From: an uncultured archaeon
GTDB lineage: Archaea > Altiarchaeota > Altiarchaeia > IMC4 > SCGC-AAA252-I15
DNA length: 48,766 nucleotides
Direction: 5' to 3'
Assembly (NCBI GenBank): GCA_902384455.1
Contig: CABMCB010000039.1
Location: 1-48,766 of the forward strand
In this document: positions 35,531 to 44,031 of the stretch, one piece after another
Position numbering within the stretch: the stretch's first letter is position 1
Layout: each line of letters opens with the position of its first letter
Translations under genes and position numbers: made by a program
The notes under the pieces: generated by a model
Seen by the model: the letters and a program-made list of their open reading frames with translations, nothing else
Database searches by the model: none
What the model was told of the DNA's origin: nothing

Positions 35531-35701
35531 ATGGCCGACGCAAGCATGAAGCAGATTTTCGCCTACTCCGCAGGCGTAAGCTTCCTAGGCAGCATCCTGG
35601 TGCAATACTTACGAAACCGCGCAATAGACCCCCTATTCACAATCATATTCACGGTGCTCGTGGGAATGCTGATGGCCGCCTACTTCAGCCAGAAGCAGTA
35701 A
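35531..35701 (+). CDS. 56-residue membrane protein
   Basis: ATG to TAA, 56 codons plus stop, coding for MADASMKQIF... then two hydrophobic segments (FAYSAGVSFLGSILVQYL and LFTIIFTVLVGMLMAAYF) and ending SQKQ. It has a TATA-like box at the right distance and the A/C-leaning codon use of its plus-strand neighbours. No family recognised. It sits between the helicase and the convergent valS gene. Confidence 0.65.
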   Translation: MADASMKQIFAYSAGVSFLGSILVQYLRNRAIDPLFTIIFTVLVGMLMAAYFSQKQ

Positions 35702-35728
35702 GGCGTTTCTTTAATCTGCCGCTAAGAA

Positions 35729-38116
35729 CTACGCTGAAAGAACAATACTTTCTTTCTCTCCTTCCTCTACCGTGAGATTCTGAATCTTGCCTGTGCCGGC
35801 GACATCAGACAGCACCGCCTCAGCGTCGGCGCGTCTGCCTGCGGGAACAGTTATAACTGCGCTTGCGATATCAGCGCCAAGAGACATGCTTTTTTCAGTC
35901 TTGAAGCGGCGCACCTCGGCGATAAGAGAACGAGCAAGCTCGCCTCGCGCCTCAGCCATAGAATCCTTCAAAGACACGTCAACCTCAGGCCAAGAAGCCT
36001 TAGACGCAGGCACTTTGAACAACGACTCATGAACTTCATCGCAAACATGCGGAGTAAAAGGCGACAAAAGCTTAAGCAACGTAGACAAAGCCGTCGCAAG
36101 AACAAACTGCGCGGCACGCTTACTCTCAACGCCATAAACCTCAGGCTTATACAACCTATGCTTCACCATCTCCAAATAATCATCAGCCAACTCATGCCAA
36201 ATAAACGAACGCAAATCAGTCATCGGCCTGTTGAATACGTAGCCGTCAAGAGACGCAGTGCACTCCTCAGTCAAACTCGCAAGCCTCGAAAGCATCCACC
36301 TGTCTACGTCCCTAAGCTCTCCTCTGCTTCCGTCATAATCCGCAATCTGACCCTCAACAAACCGGCTGATATTCCACAACTTATTCAAAAACCGCTGGCT
36401 ATGCTCGCACTCCTCCCACGAAAACGGGTAATCCTCGCCAAGTGAGCCGCCTGCAGCCCACTGCCTCAAAGAATCCGCGCTATACTTAGTAAGCGGCTGC
36501 TCAGGCTCAATCACATTATTCAAACTCTTACTCATCTTACGTCCATCAGGCCCAGCAACCATGCCGTTAACCATCAAATCCCTAAAACACGGCTGACCAG
36601 TCAAAATCAAATTGCGGAAAATAGTGTAAAACGTCCAAGTACGAATAATCTCATAACCCTGCGGCCTCAAGCTCGCAGGATAAGTCGCCTTATGGAAGTG
36701 GTCGTCTACGCCCCACTTAGAGACCATAAGCGGCGTAACGCTGGAATCCACCCAACAATCGCAAACGTCAACCTCCCCGACAGCCTCATCGTGGCATTTA
36801 TGGCACTTGCGGGTCGTACCTCTGGGGTCGACAGGCAACTCGCTTTCCTTAGCGGGTTCTACTGTGCCGCATTTCTTGCAGACCCAAAAAGGTATAGGAG
36901 TCCCGAAAGTCCTCTGGCGGCTGATAATCCAATCCCAATCCATGCTCCCAGTCCAATCCTTAAGCCGCCCCAACATGTACGGCGGATACCAGTTCATGGA
37001 CTCCGCGGCCTTCTCAACGTCCGGGAGGCTGTCTGAAACTTTGATGAACCACTGTTCCATCGGCAAAAGTTCTATTGGGCTTTTGCATGACGCGCGTTCC
37101 GTGTGGCAAAGCACGTTATGGCACCGCTCCTCAATCTTCTTGATGAACCCCCTGTTCTCAAGGTCTGCGACAAAGTTCTTGCGCGCCTCCTTAACCGGCT
37201 GACCCCCGTAAGGTCCGGCGGCCTCCGTCATAGTGCCGTCTGGGGCTATGGCTTGGACTACCGGTAGGTTGTACTGCTTCTGCCATTTGATGTCCTGTTC
37301 GTCCCCGAAAGTGCACAGGTAAACCACCCCAGTCCCGAATTCCTTGTCCACAACGGGGTCTGCGATTATGGGGACTTCCTGCCCGAAGACAGGCATCTTA
37401 GCCTTCTTTCCAACGAATTTAGTGTAACGCTCGTCCTCCGGGTGGACGAAGACCGCAACGCAAGCAGGCATCATTTCAGGCCGCGTCGTTGCTATGGTGA
37501 GCCGGTCTTTTCCGCCGGCAACTTCAAGGTCAATGTAATAGAGTTTTCCTGGCTTCTCCTCATAACCTGTTTCAGCTTTGGCAAGCGCAGTCCCGCATTG
37601 CGTACACCACAAAACCGGGTGCTTTGCCCTGTAAAGAAGGTCCTTTTTATAGAAAATCAGCAGAGTCCTCTGGACGAGCCTCTTGTAATAGTCGTCCATA
37701 GTCCTGTAAGAATAATCCCAGTCGCTACTGTAACCTATGCTTTGGAACTGACTCTTCATCCGCGCAACAGCCTTCTCAGTCCAATCGCGGCAGGCCGCAA
37801 GGAAGGCGTCCCTGTTTCTGGGATCCACCTTCATCTTCTTCTCAACCTGCAATTCAGTAGGAAGCCCGTGGCAGTCGAACCCCTGCGGCAGATAAACGTT
37901 GAACCCCCGCATCCTCTTGTATCTGGCTACAGTGTCAATCCAAACGTGATTGAAAATGTGCCCCATATGGAGAGTGCCCGACGTGAAAGGAGGCGGAGTA
38001 TCAAAACTGTAAACCGGCTTGCCGCCCTCAGCCTTAAAGCGGAAAAAACCCTCATCAAGCCAACGCTTCTGCCACCGCGGCTCCAACTCCTTAGGCTCGT
38101 AACGTTTCGAAAGCAT
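35729..38116 (-). CDS. valS: Valyl-tRNA synthetase (archaeal type)
   Basis: 795 residues from the ATG at 38116, directly before YEPKELEPRWQKRWL; a longer frame to 38326 has no family similarity. The class I motif HIGH is HMGH at residues 50-53 within DTPPPFTSGTLHMGH, and KMSKS is GRKMSKSLNNV. The zinc-knuckle-like Cys pairs (WCTQCGTALAKAE, CKKCGTVEP, CHKCHDE) and DWDWIISRQRTFGTPIPFW match archaeal ValRS rather than IleRS or LeuRS. It charges tRNA-Val. It is slightly short for the family at the C-terminus. Confidence 0.95.
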   Translation of the reverse strand: MLSKRYEPKELEPRWQKRWLDEGFFRFKAEGGKPVYSFDTPPPFTSGTLHMGHIFNHVWIDTVARYKRMRGFNVYLPQGFDCHGLPTELQVEKKMKVDPRNRDAFLAACRDWTEKAVARMKSQFQSIGYSSDWDYSYRTMDDYYKRLVQRTLLIFYKKDLLYRAKHPVLWCTQCGTALAKAETGYEEKPGKLYYIDLEVAGGKDRLTIATTRPEMMPACVAVFVHPEDERYTKFVGKKAKMPVFGQEVPIIADPVVDKEFGTGVVYLCTFGDEQDIKWQKQYNLPVVQAIAPDGTMTEAAGPYGGQPVKEARKNFVADLENRGFIKKIEERCHNVLCHTERASCKSPIELLPMEQWFIKVSDSLPDVEKAAESMNWYPPYMLGRLKDWTGSMDWDWIISRQRTFGTPIPFWVCKKCGTVEPAKESELPVDPRGTTRKCHKCHDEAVGEVDVCDCWVDSSVTPLMVSKWGVDDHFHKATYPASLRPQGYEIIRTWTFYTIFRNLILTGQPCFRDLMVNGMVAGPDGRKMSKSLNNVIEPEQPLTKYSADSLRQWAAGGSLGEDYPFSWEECEHSQRFLNKLWNISRFVEGQIADYDGSRGELRDVDRWMLSRLASLTEECTASLDGYVFNRPMTDLRSFIWHELADDYLEMVKHRLYKPEVYGVESKRAAQFVLATALSTLLKLLSPFTPHVCDEVHESLFKVPASKASWPEVDVSLKDSMAEARGELARSLIAEVRRFKTEKSMSLGADIASAVITVPAGRRADAEAVLSDVAGTGKIQNLTVEEGEKESIVLSA

Positions 38117-38202
38117 CAGTCCACCTGAAAAACAGATAATACATAAATACGACGCCCCTATTAAAACCGCCGAAACCAAAACGCAAACAAAACCGCAACA
38201 GA

Positions 38203-38213
38203 ATATATAAACC
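38203..38213 (+). promoter_or_regulatory. TATA-like box for the SPFH operon
   Basis: ATATATAAAC ends about 20 bases before the ATG at 38233, a strong TATA match for a leaderless start. Confidence 0.6.
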
Positions 38214-38232
38214 ACCACTCTGAGTAAGTAGC

Positions 38233-39015
38233 ATGGTAGACCTAATCGCAGCCGTCCTATCAATAATCTTCTCCTTCGCCTTCGCCATACCCTTCCTCCT
38301 TGTGGGCCTAGGATTCCTCGGAGCATTCTTCAAGATAATCCGCCAATACGAGCGAGGAATACTGTTCGCATTCGGAAAATACGCGGGAACACTCAAACCC
38401 GGCCTAAACATAATAATCCCATTCTACCACCGCGTCCAAGTAGTCGACCTAAGACTAAACACACTGGAAGTGCCCAAACAAGAAGTCATGACCAAAGACA
38501 ACGTTCCAGTCAACATAAACGCAGTCATCTACTTCAAAGTCAACAAACCCGAAAAAGCAGTGCTAAACGTAGAAGACTACAACTACGCAGTAGCCAAATA
38601 CGGCCAAACCAGCCTGAGAAACGTGTCTGGCGAAATAACGCTCGACCAACTGCTTTCGGAACGCCAGCAGATAGCCGACAAACTAAGGATAATAGTCGAC
38701 AAAGCGACAGAACCATGGGGAATAGAAGTAGTCCACCTCGAACTCCAAGACATAGAGGTGCCAGACACCCTAAAGCGGACGATGGCCAAGCAGGCTGAAG
38801 CCGAGCGCGAACGCCGCGCAGTCATAATAAGCAGCGAAGGAGACGTCGCAGCAAGCGGAAACCTCGCCAAAGCCGCCGCCCTATTGGGAGGCGCTCCCGG
38901 CGCACTGCACCTGAGGACGCTTCAGTCACTAAACGACATAGCAAGCGACGAAACCAACTCAGTCATATTCATAGTGCCTCTGGAAACACTCAGGGCATAC
39001 GAGGAGGTAGACTAA
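38233..39015 (+). CDS. Stomatin/slipin SPFH protein 1 (membrane-anchored)
   Basis: 260 residues. An N-terminal membrane helix pair (about 5-33) is followed by an SPFH domain: RQYERGILFAFGKYAGTLKPGLNIIIPFYHRV, VPKQEVMTKDNVPVNINAVIYFKV, ERQQIADKL and the coiled segment KQAEAERERRAVIISSEGD. It ends with the slipin pattern LHLRTLQSLNDIASDETNSVIFIVPLE. Such proteins form membrane-associated rings. An adjacent NfeD-type partner, common for slipins, is not visible; a second SPFH gene follows after one base. Confidence 0.93.
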   Translation: MVDLIAAVLSIIFSFAFAIPFLLVGLGFLGAFFKIIRQYERGILFAFGKYAGTLKPGLNIIIPFYHRVQVVDLRLNTLEVPKQEVMTKDNVPVNINAVIYFKVNKPEKAVLNVEDYNYAVAKYGQTSLRNVSGEITLDQLLSERQQIADKLRIIVDKATEPWGIEVVHLELQDIEVPDTLKRTMAKQAEAERERRAVIISSEGDVAASGNLAKAAALLGGAPGALHLRTLQSLNDIASDETNSVIFIVPLETLRAYEEVD

Positions 39016-39016
39016 A

Positions 39017-39814
39017 ATGTGCCTCAAAGTCATAAACCAATACGAAAAAGGAGTCCTCTTCGGATTCGGAAACTACGTCGGCGAAAGAGGACCAGGCCTA
39101 AACATAATCCTACCCCTATACCACGACATAGTCATAGTCGACACCCGCGTAAAGACAATTGAAATACCCAAACAGGAGGCCATGACTAAAGACAACGTGC
39201 CGGTCAACATCAACGCAGTCCTGCTTTTCAGCATCGTAGACGCGAGCAAGGCGGTGCTGAACGTCCGCGACGTCATATACGCGGTATCCAAATACGCTCA
39301 GACAAGCATGAGAAACGTCATAGGCGAAACCACGCTTGACGAACTGCTTTCGGAACGCCAGCAGATAGCAGACAAACTCAAAGAAATCATAGACAAAAGC
39401 GTGGAAAAATGGGGCATAGACGTCACAGCAATAGAGCTACAGGACATAGAACTCCCCGACAGCCTCAAACGCACAATGGCCAAGCAGGCTGAAGCCGAGC
39501 GCGAACGCCGAGCAGTCATAATAAACAGCGAAGGAGAACTGGCAGCAGCCAAAAACATAGTGAAAGCCGCAAACACCCTATACAACTCAACCGGGGCACT
39601 ACACTTAAGGACGCTGCACGCAATCAACGACCTATCAAGCGACCAAAGCAAAACAACCGTATACGCAGTGCCAATAGAACTACTACGCGTGCTTGAACGC
39701 ACAGTCGACGTCCTAGAAGACGCCCACGGAAAAAACAAGAAAGAAGCCGCAGAAACCGCCGACAAAAAAGAAGGAAAAAAACAAGCAAAAAAACCAAATG
39801 ACGGCGGTATTTGA
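39017..39814 (+). CDS. Stomatin/slipin SPFH protein 2 (no N-terminal helix)
   Basis: 265 residues. A paralogue of the preceding gene (same SPFH order and motifs: PKQEAMTKDNVPVNINAVLLFSI, LLSERQQIADKL, AKQAEAERERRAVIINSEGE, GALHLRTLHAINDLSS). It starts directly at the SPFH domain (MCLKVINQYEKGVLFGFGNYVG) and so lacks the membrane anchor, and it ends in a Lys-rich tail (KKEGKKQAKKP). The pair could form a mixed ring with one anchored subunit; inference. Its end overlaps the next gene by 17 bases. Confidence 0.92.
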   Translation: MCLKVINQYEKGVLFGFGNYVGERGPGLNIILPLYHDIVIVDTRVKTIEIPKQEAMTKDNVPVNINAVLLFSIVDASKAVLNVRDVIYAVSKYAQTSMRNVIGETTLDELLSERQQIADKLKEIIDKSVEKWGIDVTAIELQDIELPDSLKRTMAKQAEAERERRAVIINSEGELAAAKNIVKAANTLYNSTGALHLRTLHAINDLSSDQSKTTVYAVPIELLRVLERTVDVLEDAHGKNKKEAAETADKKEGKKQAKKPNDGGI

Positions 39815-40178
39815 CTTCCTAGAACCGGACCACAAGAAACTATGGGCATTCATCTGCTTCATACTCCTATTCTCCCTAACCGTAGCCATATTCACCCCAG
39901 AATGCTTCCTAGGCCAATGCCTAGTCACCCAAAATAAACCAGAAACAGGAACAGCAATATACCTGCTGCAGTATGCCTTCATCTCAATCGGCGTATTCTT
40001 CAACTTCCTGATACACTCCGGAAACACACTATCCGAGTTTCTTACGGACGCATTCCCCTACTTTACTATGCCCTATTCGCCGGCAATAGAAGGAGTGTCT
40101 CTGGCGACCTACGTAGCCATCATCCTGTGGTTCCTGTCCTGCGCAATCACGTGGATGCAGGAAAAAATAAGAGGATAA
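39798..40178 (+). CDS. Small membrane protein of the SPFH operon
   Basis: 126 residues with three membrane segments (about 14-31, 55-72 and 100-117). Two Cys flank the first loop (PECFLGQC). No family recognised. The 17-base overlap with the second SPFH gene suggests a joint role at the membrane. Confidence 0.7.
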   Translation: MTAVFDFLEPDHKKLWAFICFILLFSLTVAIFTPECFLGQCLVTQNKPETGTAIYLLQYAFISIGVFFNFLIHSGNTLSEFLTDAFPYFTMPYSPAIEGVSLATYVAIILWFLSCAITWMQEKIRG

Positions 40179-40243
40179 AAAGCGAAACAAAAACAAAAGA
40201 AGAAAAATAAAAAAGAAAAAAAAGAAAGGGGAGGCGTTTAAAC

Positions 40244-40525
40244 TTAAACGCGCTCTATTCCGCCCTTCTCGACGTTGGCTTTCTTGACTTTGTCTGGAAG
40301 CCAATCGGGTTTGTTCGCAGGGGCTTTGACGATGTCAACCCACCCTTTGAACACGTGAACCTTGTTAGTTCCGCGCTCACGGAGTTTGATGTCAACTTTA
40401 CCCCCGCCTACCTTAGCCAACCGGCTTGCAGCCTTTAGAGCAGCCTGCCTGGGTTGCTTGCCCGAGAAGATGTGTTCCGTGTCTTTTCCGCCCTTCTGAA
40501 GGACAAAGTATTTCTTGTCGTCCAT
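40244..40525 (-). CDS. MC1-type non-histone chromosomal protein
   Basis: 93 residues, the size of Methanosarcina MC1. Matching segments: KKYFVLQKGGKDTEHIFSGKQPRQAALKAASR and KLRERGTNKVHVFKGWVDIVKAPANKPDWLPDKV, close to the MC1 patterns (GKQPRQAALKAANR, LRERGTKKVHVFKAW, PxWMP). MC1 is a monomeric basic protein that sharply bends DNA. The 5' leader contains a hairpin covering its ribosome-binding site (see 40532-40549). Confidence 0.95.
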   Translation of the reverse strand: MDDKKYFVLQKGGKDTEHIFSGKQPRQAALKAASRLAKVGGGKVDIKLRERGTNKVHVFKGWVDIVKAPANKPDWLPDKVKKANVEKGGIERV

Positions 40526-40531
40526 GTTTAA

Positions 40532-40549
40532 TCACCAACTTTGTGGTGA
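40532..40549 (-). promoter_or_regulatory. Hairpin sequestering the MC1 ribosome-binding site
   Basis: On the minus strand TCACCA-CAAAGT-TGGTGA forms a perfect six-pair stem. Its 3' arm carries GGTGA, complementary to the ATCACC near the 3' end of archaeal 16S rRNA, and lies 7 bases before the ATG at 40525. A TATA-like box (TTTTTAAAGG on the minus strand, about 40569-40578) places it in the transcript. Confidence 0.5.
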
Positions 40550-40632
40550 AAATACATTACGCCGACTCCTTTAAAAACTAGATGGGGCGCAATCTCTCGT
40601 TTTTGCTTTATAAACACCAACGGGTAAATTAC

Positions 40633-41025
40633 TCACCGCTTTTTTACGGCATCCAAAATCCGCAACGCAAGATGCCCCGCATTCTCCCCATTATCAATAC
40701 CCACGCACGCAACAGGCACGCCCTTAGGCATCTGAACCACAGAAAGCAAAGCGTCAAGGCCGCCCAGTTTCGCTGAAATGGGTACGCCGACGACAGGCTT
40801 CTTAGTCAACGACGCGACGACGCCCGGCAACGCAGCAGACAAACCTGCTATGCATATGAAGACTGAAGCGTCAGAACCCAAGACAATCTTCTTGAGGCGC
40901 TCAGGCTCCCGGTGCGCGCTACAGTACTCAACCGAATAAGAAGCGTTCCCCTCAAGAACAGACGTGGCCTTAGCCACAACCTGCTCGTCGCTTTTGCTGC
41001 CTGCGATAACCAGGACATCAACCAT
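40633..41025 (-). CDS. purE: PurE, AIR carboxylase / N5-CAIR mutase
   Basis: 130 residues. The fold markers [26 protein letters not shown] (the catalytic AHR-P segment), [49 protein letters not shown] and [12 protein letters not shown] are those of PurE. It catalyses the CAIR-forming step of purine synthesis. It is shorter than the usual ~160 residues, lacking part of the C-terminus. Divergent from dapB. Confidence 0.93.
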   Translation of the reverse strand: MVDVLVIAGSKSDEQVVAKATSVLEGNASYSVEYCSAHREPERLKKIVLGSDASVFICIAGLSAALPGVVASLTKKPVVGVPISAKLGGLDALLSVVQMPKGVPVACVGIDNGENAGHLALRILDAVKKR

Positions 41026-41080
41026 ATTACCTACTTAGCAGCACACATTATTAACCAACAAAGACATCTTTCATTACGCA

Positions 41081-41896
41081 ATGATAAACGTGGCACTATT
41101 CGGGTCAGGCCGCATGGGTCGCGCCATAACCCGCACATTAGCGGACTGCAAGGACATGAAGCTTGTGTTGGTTTTTACCGCGCCGGGCACCCCCGACGTA
41201 GGGAAAGACATGGGTGTTCTCGCCGGATTGCCGTCAGGAGAAAACGGGGTAATAATACAAGAGGCAACGGACGTAGCCCAAAAACTGAAGAAATCCAAAG
41301 TCAACGTTGCAGTAGACTTCACGGAAGCATCCGCAGCAACAGCAAACATGACGGCCGCGGCATCAGCAGGATGCAGCCTCGTCATAGGAACTACCGGATT
41401 CACGCCCGAGCAACGGAAAGCAATCGAAGACGCAGTCGCCAAAAACAACGTCGGAGCAGTCATAAGCCCCAACTTCAGCGTAGGCGTAAACGTATTCTGG
41501 AAACTGCTTGAAGAAGCCGCAAAAAAACTACCCAGCTACGACGTAGAAATAGTCGAAGCCCACCACAAATTCAAAAAAGACGCGCCAAGCGGCACAGCAA
41601 TGAAATCTGCGGAAGTAATAGCCAAAGCCCTAGGAAGAGACCTAAAAACCTCCGCAGTATACGGACGCCAAGGACTAAGCCCACGCAAAACAGAAGACAT
41701 AGCAATACTAGCAGTAAGAGGAGGCGACATAGTAGGCGACCACACAGCCTACTACATAACAGTCGGAGAGCGGATTGAAATCACACACCGCGCACACGGA
41801 CGCGAAGCATTCGCAAGCGGAATACCACCCGCAACCAGATACATAACAAAAAACAAAGGCACACACACAATGGCCGACGTACTAAACCTAAACTAA
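41081..41896 (+). CDS. dapB: 4-hydroxy-tetrahydrodipicolinate reductase (DapB)
   Basis: 271 residues. Nucleotide-binding start INVALFGSGRMGRAITRTLAD, GTTGFTPEQ, SPNFSVGVNVFWKLLEEAA and the DapB active-site signature EAHHKFKKDAPSGTAMKSAE (near residues 155-175, catalytic His-His/Lys). It reduces hydroxy-tetrahydrodipicolinate in lysine biosynthesis. No other lysine genes are in the window. Confidence 0.95.
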   Translation: MINVALFGSGRMGRAITRTLADCKDMKLVLVFTAPGTPDVGKDMGVLAGLPSGENGVIIQEATDVAQKLKKSKVNVAVDFTEASAATANMTAAASAGCSLVIGTTGFTPEQRKAIEDAVAKNNVGAVISPNFSVGVNVFWKLLEEAAKKLPSYDVEIVEAHHKFKKDAPSGTAMKSAEVIAKALGRDLKTSAVYGRQGLSPRKTEDIAILAVRGGDIVGDHTAYYITVGERIEITHRAHGREAFASGIPPATRYITKNKGTHTMADVLNLN

Positions 41897-41910
41897 ACAC
41901 CTCAGCCCGA

Positions 41911-42675
41911 CTAATCCTTCGGCCCTATGTTTCTCACAAAGAATATCGCGGCAGCGATAAGCAGCATCAGGACTATCAAGTAGACGACTAAGAAAGAGTT
42001 GCCGCTTTTCATATCGGGAATAGTTTCGGCGATTGTCGTGGAAGTAGTAGCTGAACCTTCGGGCGTAAACCCGTAGCATGTCGCAGTAGCATTGACGCAG
42101 TCGCAGGCTACCCCCTCGTCCTGGTTGCCGAAGCAACTTCTTACGACGTCGCCTTTCTTCTGGCATTCGCCGACGCAATAGTCAAAACAATCCTTGCAAG
42201 GCTCATACGTGGTGGCATTGCAGCAATCCAATTTCCCGTCGCCGGTAGAATCAAAATGAACAGTGCATATACCCGAGAAAGCACCGCAACCCAAAGATAA
42301 CCCCTGCATGGACTTCAGGCGATAAATCCTCTGATTCTCAGTTAAGAGCGTTTCGTTCTCCAGATAAAAGGCCGGATTATCCGGATTAATAATGGTGATG
42401 TTGCTGCCGGACCGCCTAACCTCATCCAAGTGAGACTCCACAACATAATCCGGAGTCCGCATAAGCCCAGGAATATCCGCCCAAGGATAAGTAGTGCTCG
42501 AAGTGGTGCTTGTGGAAGAGGACGAAACAAAATGCCCTAAAAACTGCGAGTAATCAATAGAAGTGCTCGTCTCATAAGGCCCCGCATAATCCTGCTGTGA
42601 AGAAACGTATTGAGGGACAAGAACGGCATTAACTACGGCCAGAATAAAGAGCGCCCGAAATCTTGCATCCATCAT
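41911..42675 (-). CDS. Secreted Cys-rich protein with C-terminal membrane anchor
   Basis: 254 residues from the ATG at 42675 (a second ATG follows immediately). A signal peptide (FRALFILAVVNAVLVPQYVSSQ) precedes a Ser/Thr-rich stretch (SSSSTSTTSSTT). A Cys-rich region (about 130-205; LDCCNATTYEPCKDCFDYCVGECQKKGDVV) follows, then a Thr-rich spacer and a C-terminal helix (NSFLVVYLIVLMLLIAAAIFFV). No family recognised. Confidence 0.75.
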   Translation of the reverse strand: MMDARFRALFILAVVNAVLVPQYVSSQQDYAGPYETSTSIDYSQFLGHFVSSSSTSTTSSTTYPWADIPGLMRTPDYVVESHLDEVRRSGSNITIINPDNPAFYLENETLLTENQRIYRLKSMQGLSLGCGAFSGICTVHFDSTGDGKLDCCNATTYEPCKDCFDYCVGECQKKGDVVRSCFGNQDEGVACDCVNATATCYGFTPEGSATTSTTIAETIPDMKSGNSFLVVYLIVLMLLIAAAIFFVRNIGPKD

Positions 42676-42809
42676 CAACTTTTGTGTATCCGGTCATAAA
42701 AACATCCGATGAGCTGGCCCGTAAATCTCCGTTAGGCGTGAGCTCTCAAAACCGTATGTATTATTTATACTATACACTTCCTCTTACCAATACTAATAGT
42801 GTAACGCAC

Positions 42810-43103
42810 ATGTTTGACGAGAAAATCCAGTTCACAACGGTTGCTGAGCTTAACTCACGAAGCAAAAACGTCAACGTAGAAGTAAAAATAGTGTCGATAG
42901 AGGAAGCGCGAAAAGTCCGAAGCAGAAGCGACAGCACACTGCACCGCGTAACCGAAGCACTAGTTGGCGACTCGACCGGAGTAGTGCTTCTAACCCTTTG
43001 GGACGAGCAAATAGACGCATTTTCCGTCGGAAAAACGTATGCCGTAAAGAACGCCTTCATCAACCTAATCAACGGCACAATGCACTTAAACGTAGGACGC
43101 TAA
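42810..43103 (+). CDS. OB-fold nucleic-acid-binding protein, interrupted by in-frame TAA
   Basis: 97 codons from the ATG at 42810 to TAA at 43101-43103. The sequence (IQFTTVAELNSRSKNVNVEVKIVSIEEARKV, VTEALVGDSTGVVLLTLWDEQIDAFSVGKTYAVKNAFINLINGTMHLNVGR) is a single OB fold like archaeal RPA/SSB-related proteins. These usually continue after LxVGR with an aromatic residue and a short conserved tail. Here the frame continues after the TAA for 43 codons (GEVKETTKEMEVNQTNNVSQ...) to a stop at 43235. The full product would be 141 residues plus whatever replaces the stop. Confidence 0.75.
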   Translation: MFDEKIQFTTVAELNSRSKNVNVEVKIVSIEEARKVRSRSDSTLHRVTEALVGDSTGVVLLTLWDEQIDAFSVGKTYAVKNAFINLINGTMHLNVGR

Positions 43104-43235
43104 GGGGAAGTCAAGGAAACAACAAAGGAAATGGAAGTCAACCAAACAAACAACGTCAGCCAAAAAAAGCACGAAGACCCCAGAAGCAAGAACCGGTTCA
43201 ACCTAATGAGCGGCTCACTAGGCGGAACATATTAA
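43104..43235 (+). pseudogene. In-frame continuation of the OB-fold gene after the TAA
   Basis: Same frame as the OB-fold gene. It encodes a tail with EMEVNQTNNVSQKKHEDPRS then NRFNLMSGSLGGTY and a TAA at 43233-43235. It has no good start of its own, and its A/C-leaning codon use matches the upstream half. It is best read as the original C-terminus separated by a TAC/TAT-to-TAA change, a sequencing error, or stop read-through. Confidence 0.6.
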
Positions 43236-43280
43236 GCCACCCCCAGCAAGAGCGAGACGCCCTGATTCCTAATTCAACCT

Positions 43281-43988
43281 CTATCTGGTTCCTAAAAAAA
43301 CTTCCCCCGGCTTGTCTGCTTCATTCATCGCGTGAATCACGTTCTCCAGCTTAATCATGAACCCCGGGTCCGGCTCTTCTTTAGGCGGTTGAATAACCAC
43401 TTCACTACCCGGCGGAATAACCTCCAAATGCTTTTTATCACCCTCCCCGCCGATATACATCATTTTAGACTTTTCGCCTGTTTTTACCGTATCCCCAATC
43501 CTCAACTTAGTGTCCGCAGTCAAAGGAACCCACTCACTGCTGCCAGCAGGCTTATACATGACTTCCCCCTTCACAAAAGTAGTCTCACCATAAACAGGCG
43601 CATTTCCCTGAATCTTATCCTTAATGCTATCAGCCACACCAGCAGTGCTCTCCCCCGCAGTCATAGTCTTACATAACGCGTTCTGCTTAGTGTCCTCAAT
43701 TTTACCGCACGTGAAAAAGTCGCCTGACGCAATTGCAACCCTACTATAACAAGAGTCAGCATTCGTTTTATTGGAAATAAGAGTACACGCATCGGGAACC
43801 CTAAGGCCTAACGCGACCCATGCAAAGCAACTGTCTTTTTCGGCTTGTGTCTGAAGAGTATTGCATACGGTCGGGTCGCCGTCGTCCATGGCTTTGTCTG
43901 CCGCCTGGGTGACAGCGGAGTCATCGAACTCGCAGCCGCAAACAAACACTACAATAACAACCGCAACAAGAACCCACCTAAGACGCAT
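43281..43988 (-). CDS. Putative lipoprotein with C-terminal FecR-like domain
   Basis: 235 residues. The signal peptide ends in a lipobox-like VFVCGC. A domain with regularly spaced Cys follows (TVCNTLQTQAEKDSCFAWVALGLRVPDACTLISNKTNADSCYSRVAIASGDFFTCGKI), with Cys pairs at about 15-20-residue spacing. The C-terminal part (TTFVKGEVMYKPAGSSEWVPLTADTKLRIGDTVKTGEKSKMMYI) has the look of a FecR/DUF-type beta domain. Surface-exposed; function unknown. Confidence 0.72.
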   Translation of the reverse strand: MRLRWVLVAVVIVVFVCGCEFDDSAVTQAADKAMDDGDPTVCNTLQTQAEKDSCFAWVALGLRVPDACTLISNKTNADSCYSRVAIASGDFFTCGKIEDTKQNALCKTMTAGESTAGVADSIKDKIQGNAPVYGETTFVKGEVMYKPAGSSEWVPLTADTKLRIGDTVKTGEKSKMMYIGGEGDKKHLEVIPPGSEVVIQPPKEEPDPGFMIKLENVIHAMNEADKPGEVFLGTR

Positions 43989-44031
43989 AAATAATCCTTC
44001 TCAAACAGAGAATAAAAAAACTGCGGGCCAG

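Noticed and set aside
38117..38326. N-terminal extension of ValRS by 70 codons
   Set aside because: The extension is hydrophobic nonsense without family similarity, crosses the promoter and start of the divergent SPFH gene, and a good ATG sits right before the conserved ValRS start.
42676..42809. Ribozyme-like CGATGAG segment between the secreted protein and the OB-fold gene
   Set aside because: Only a few bases resemble a hammerhead core and no flanking stems were found; the region is better explained as a divergent promoter with an A/T box near 42770.
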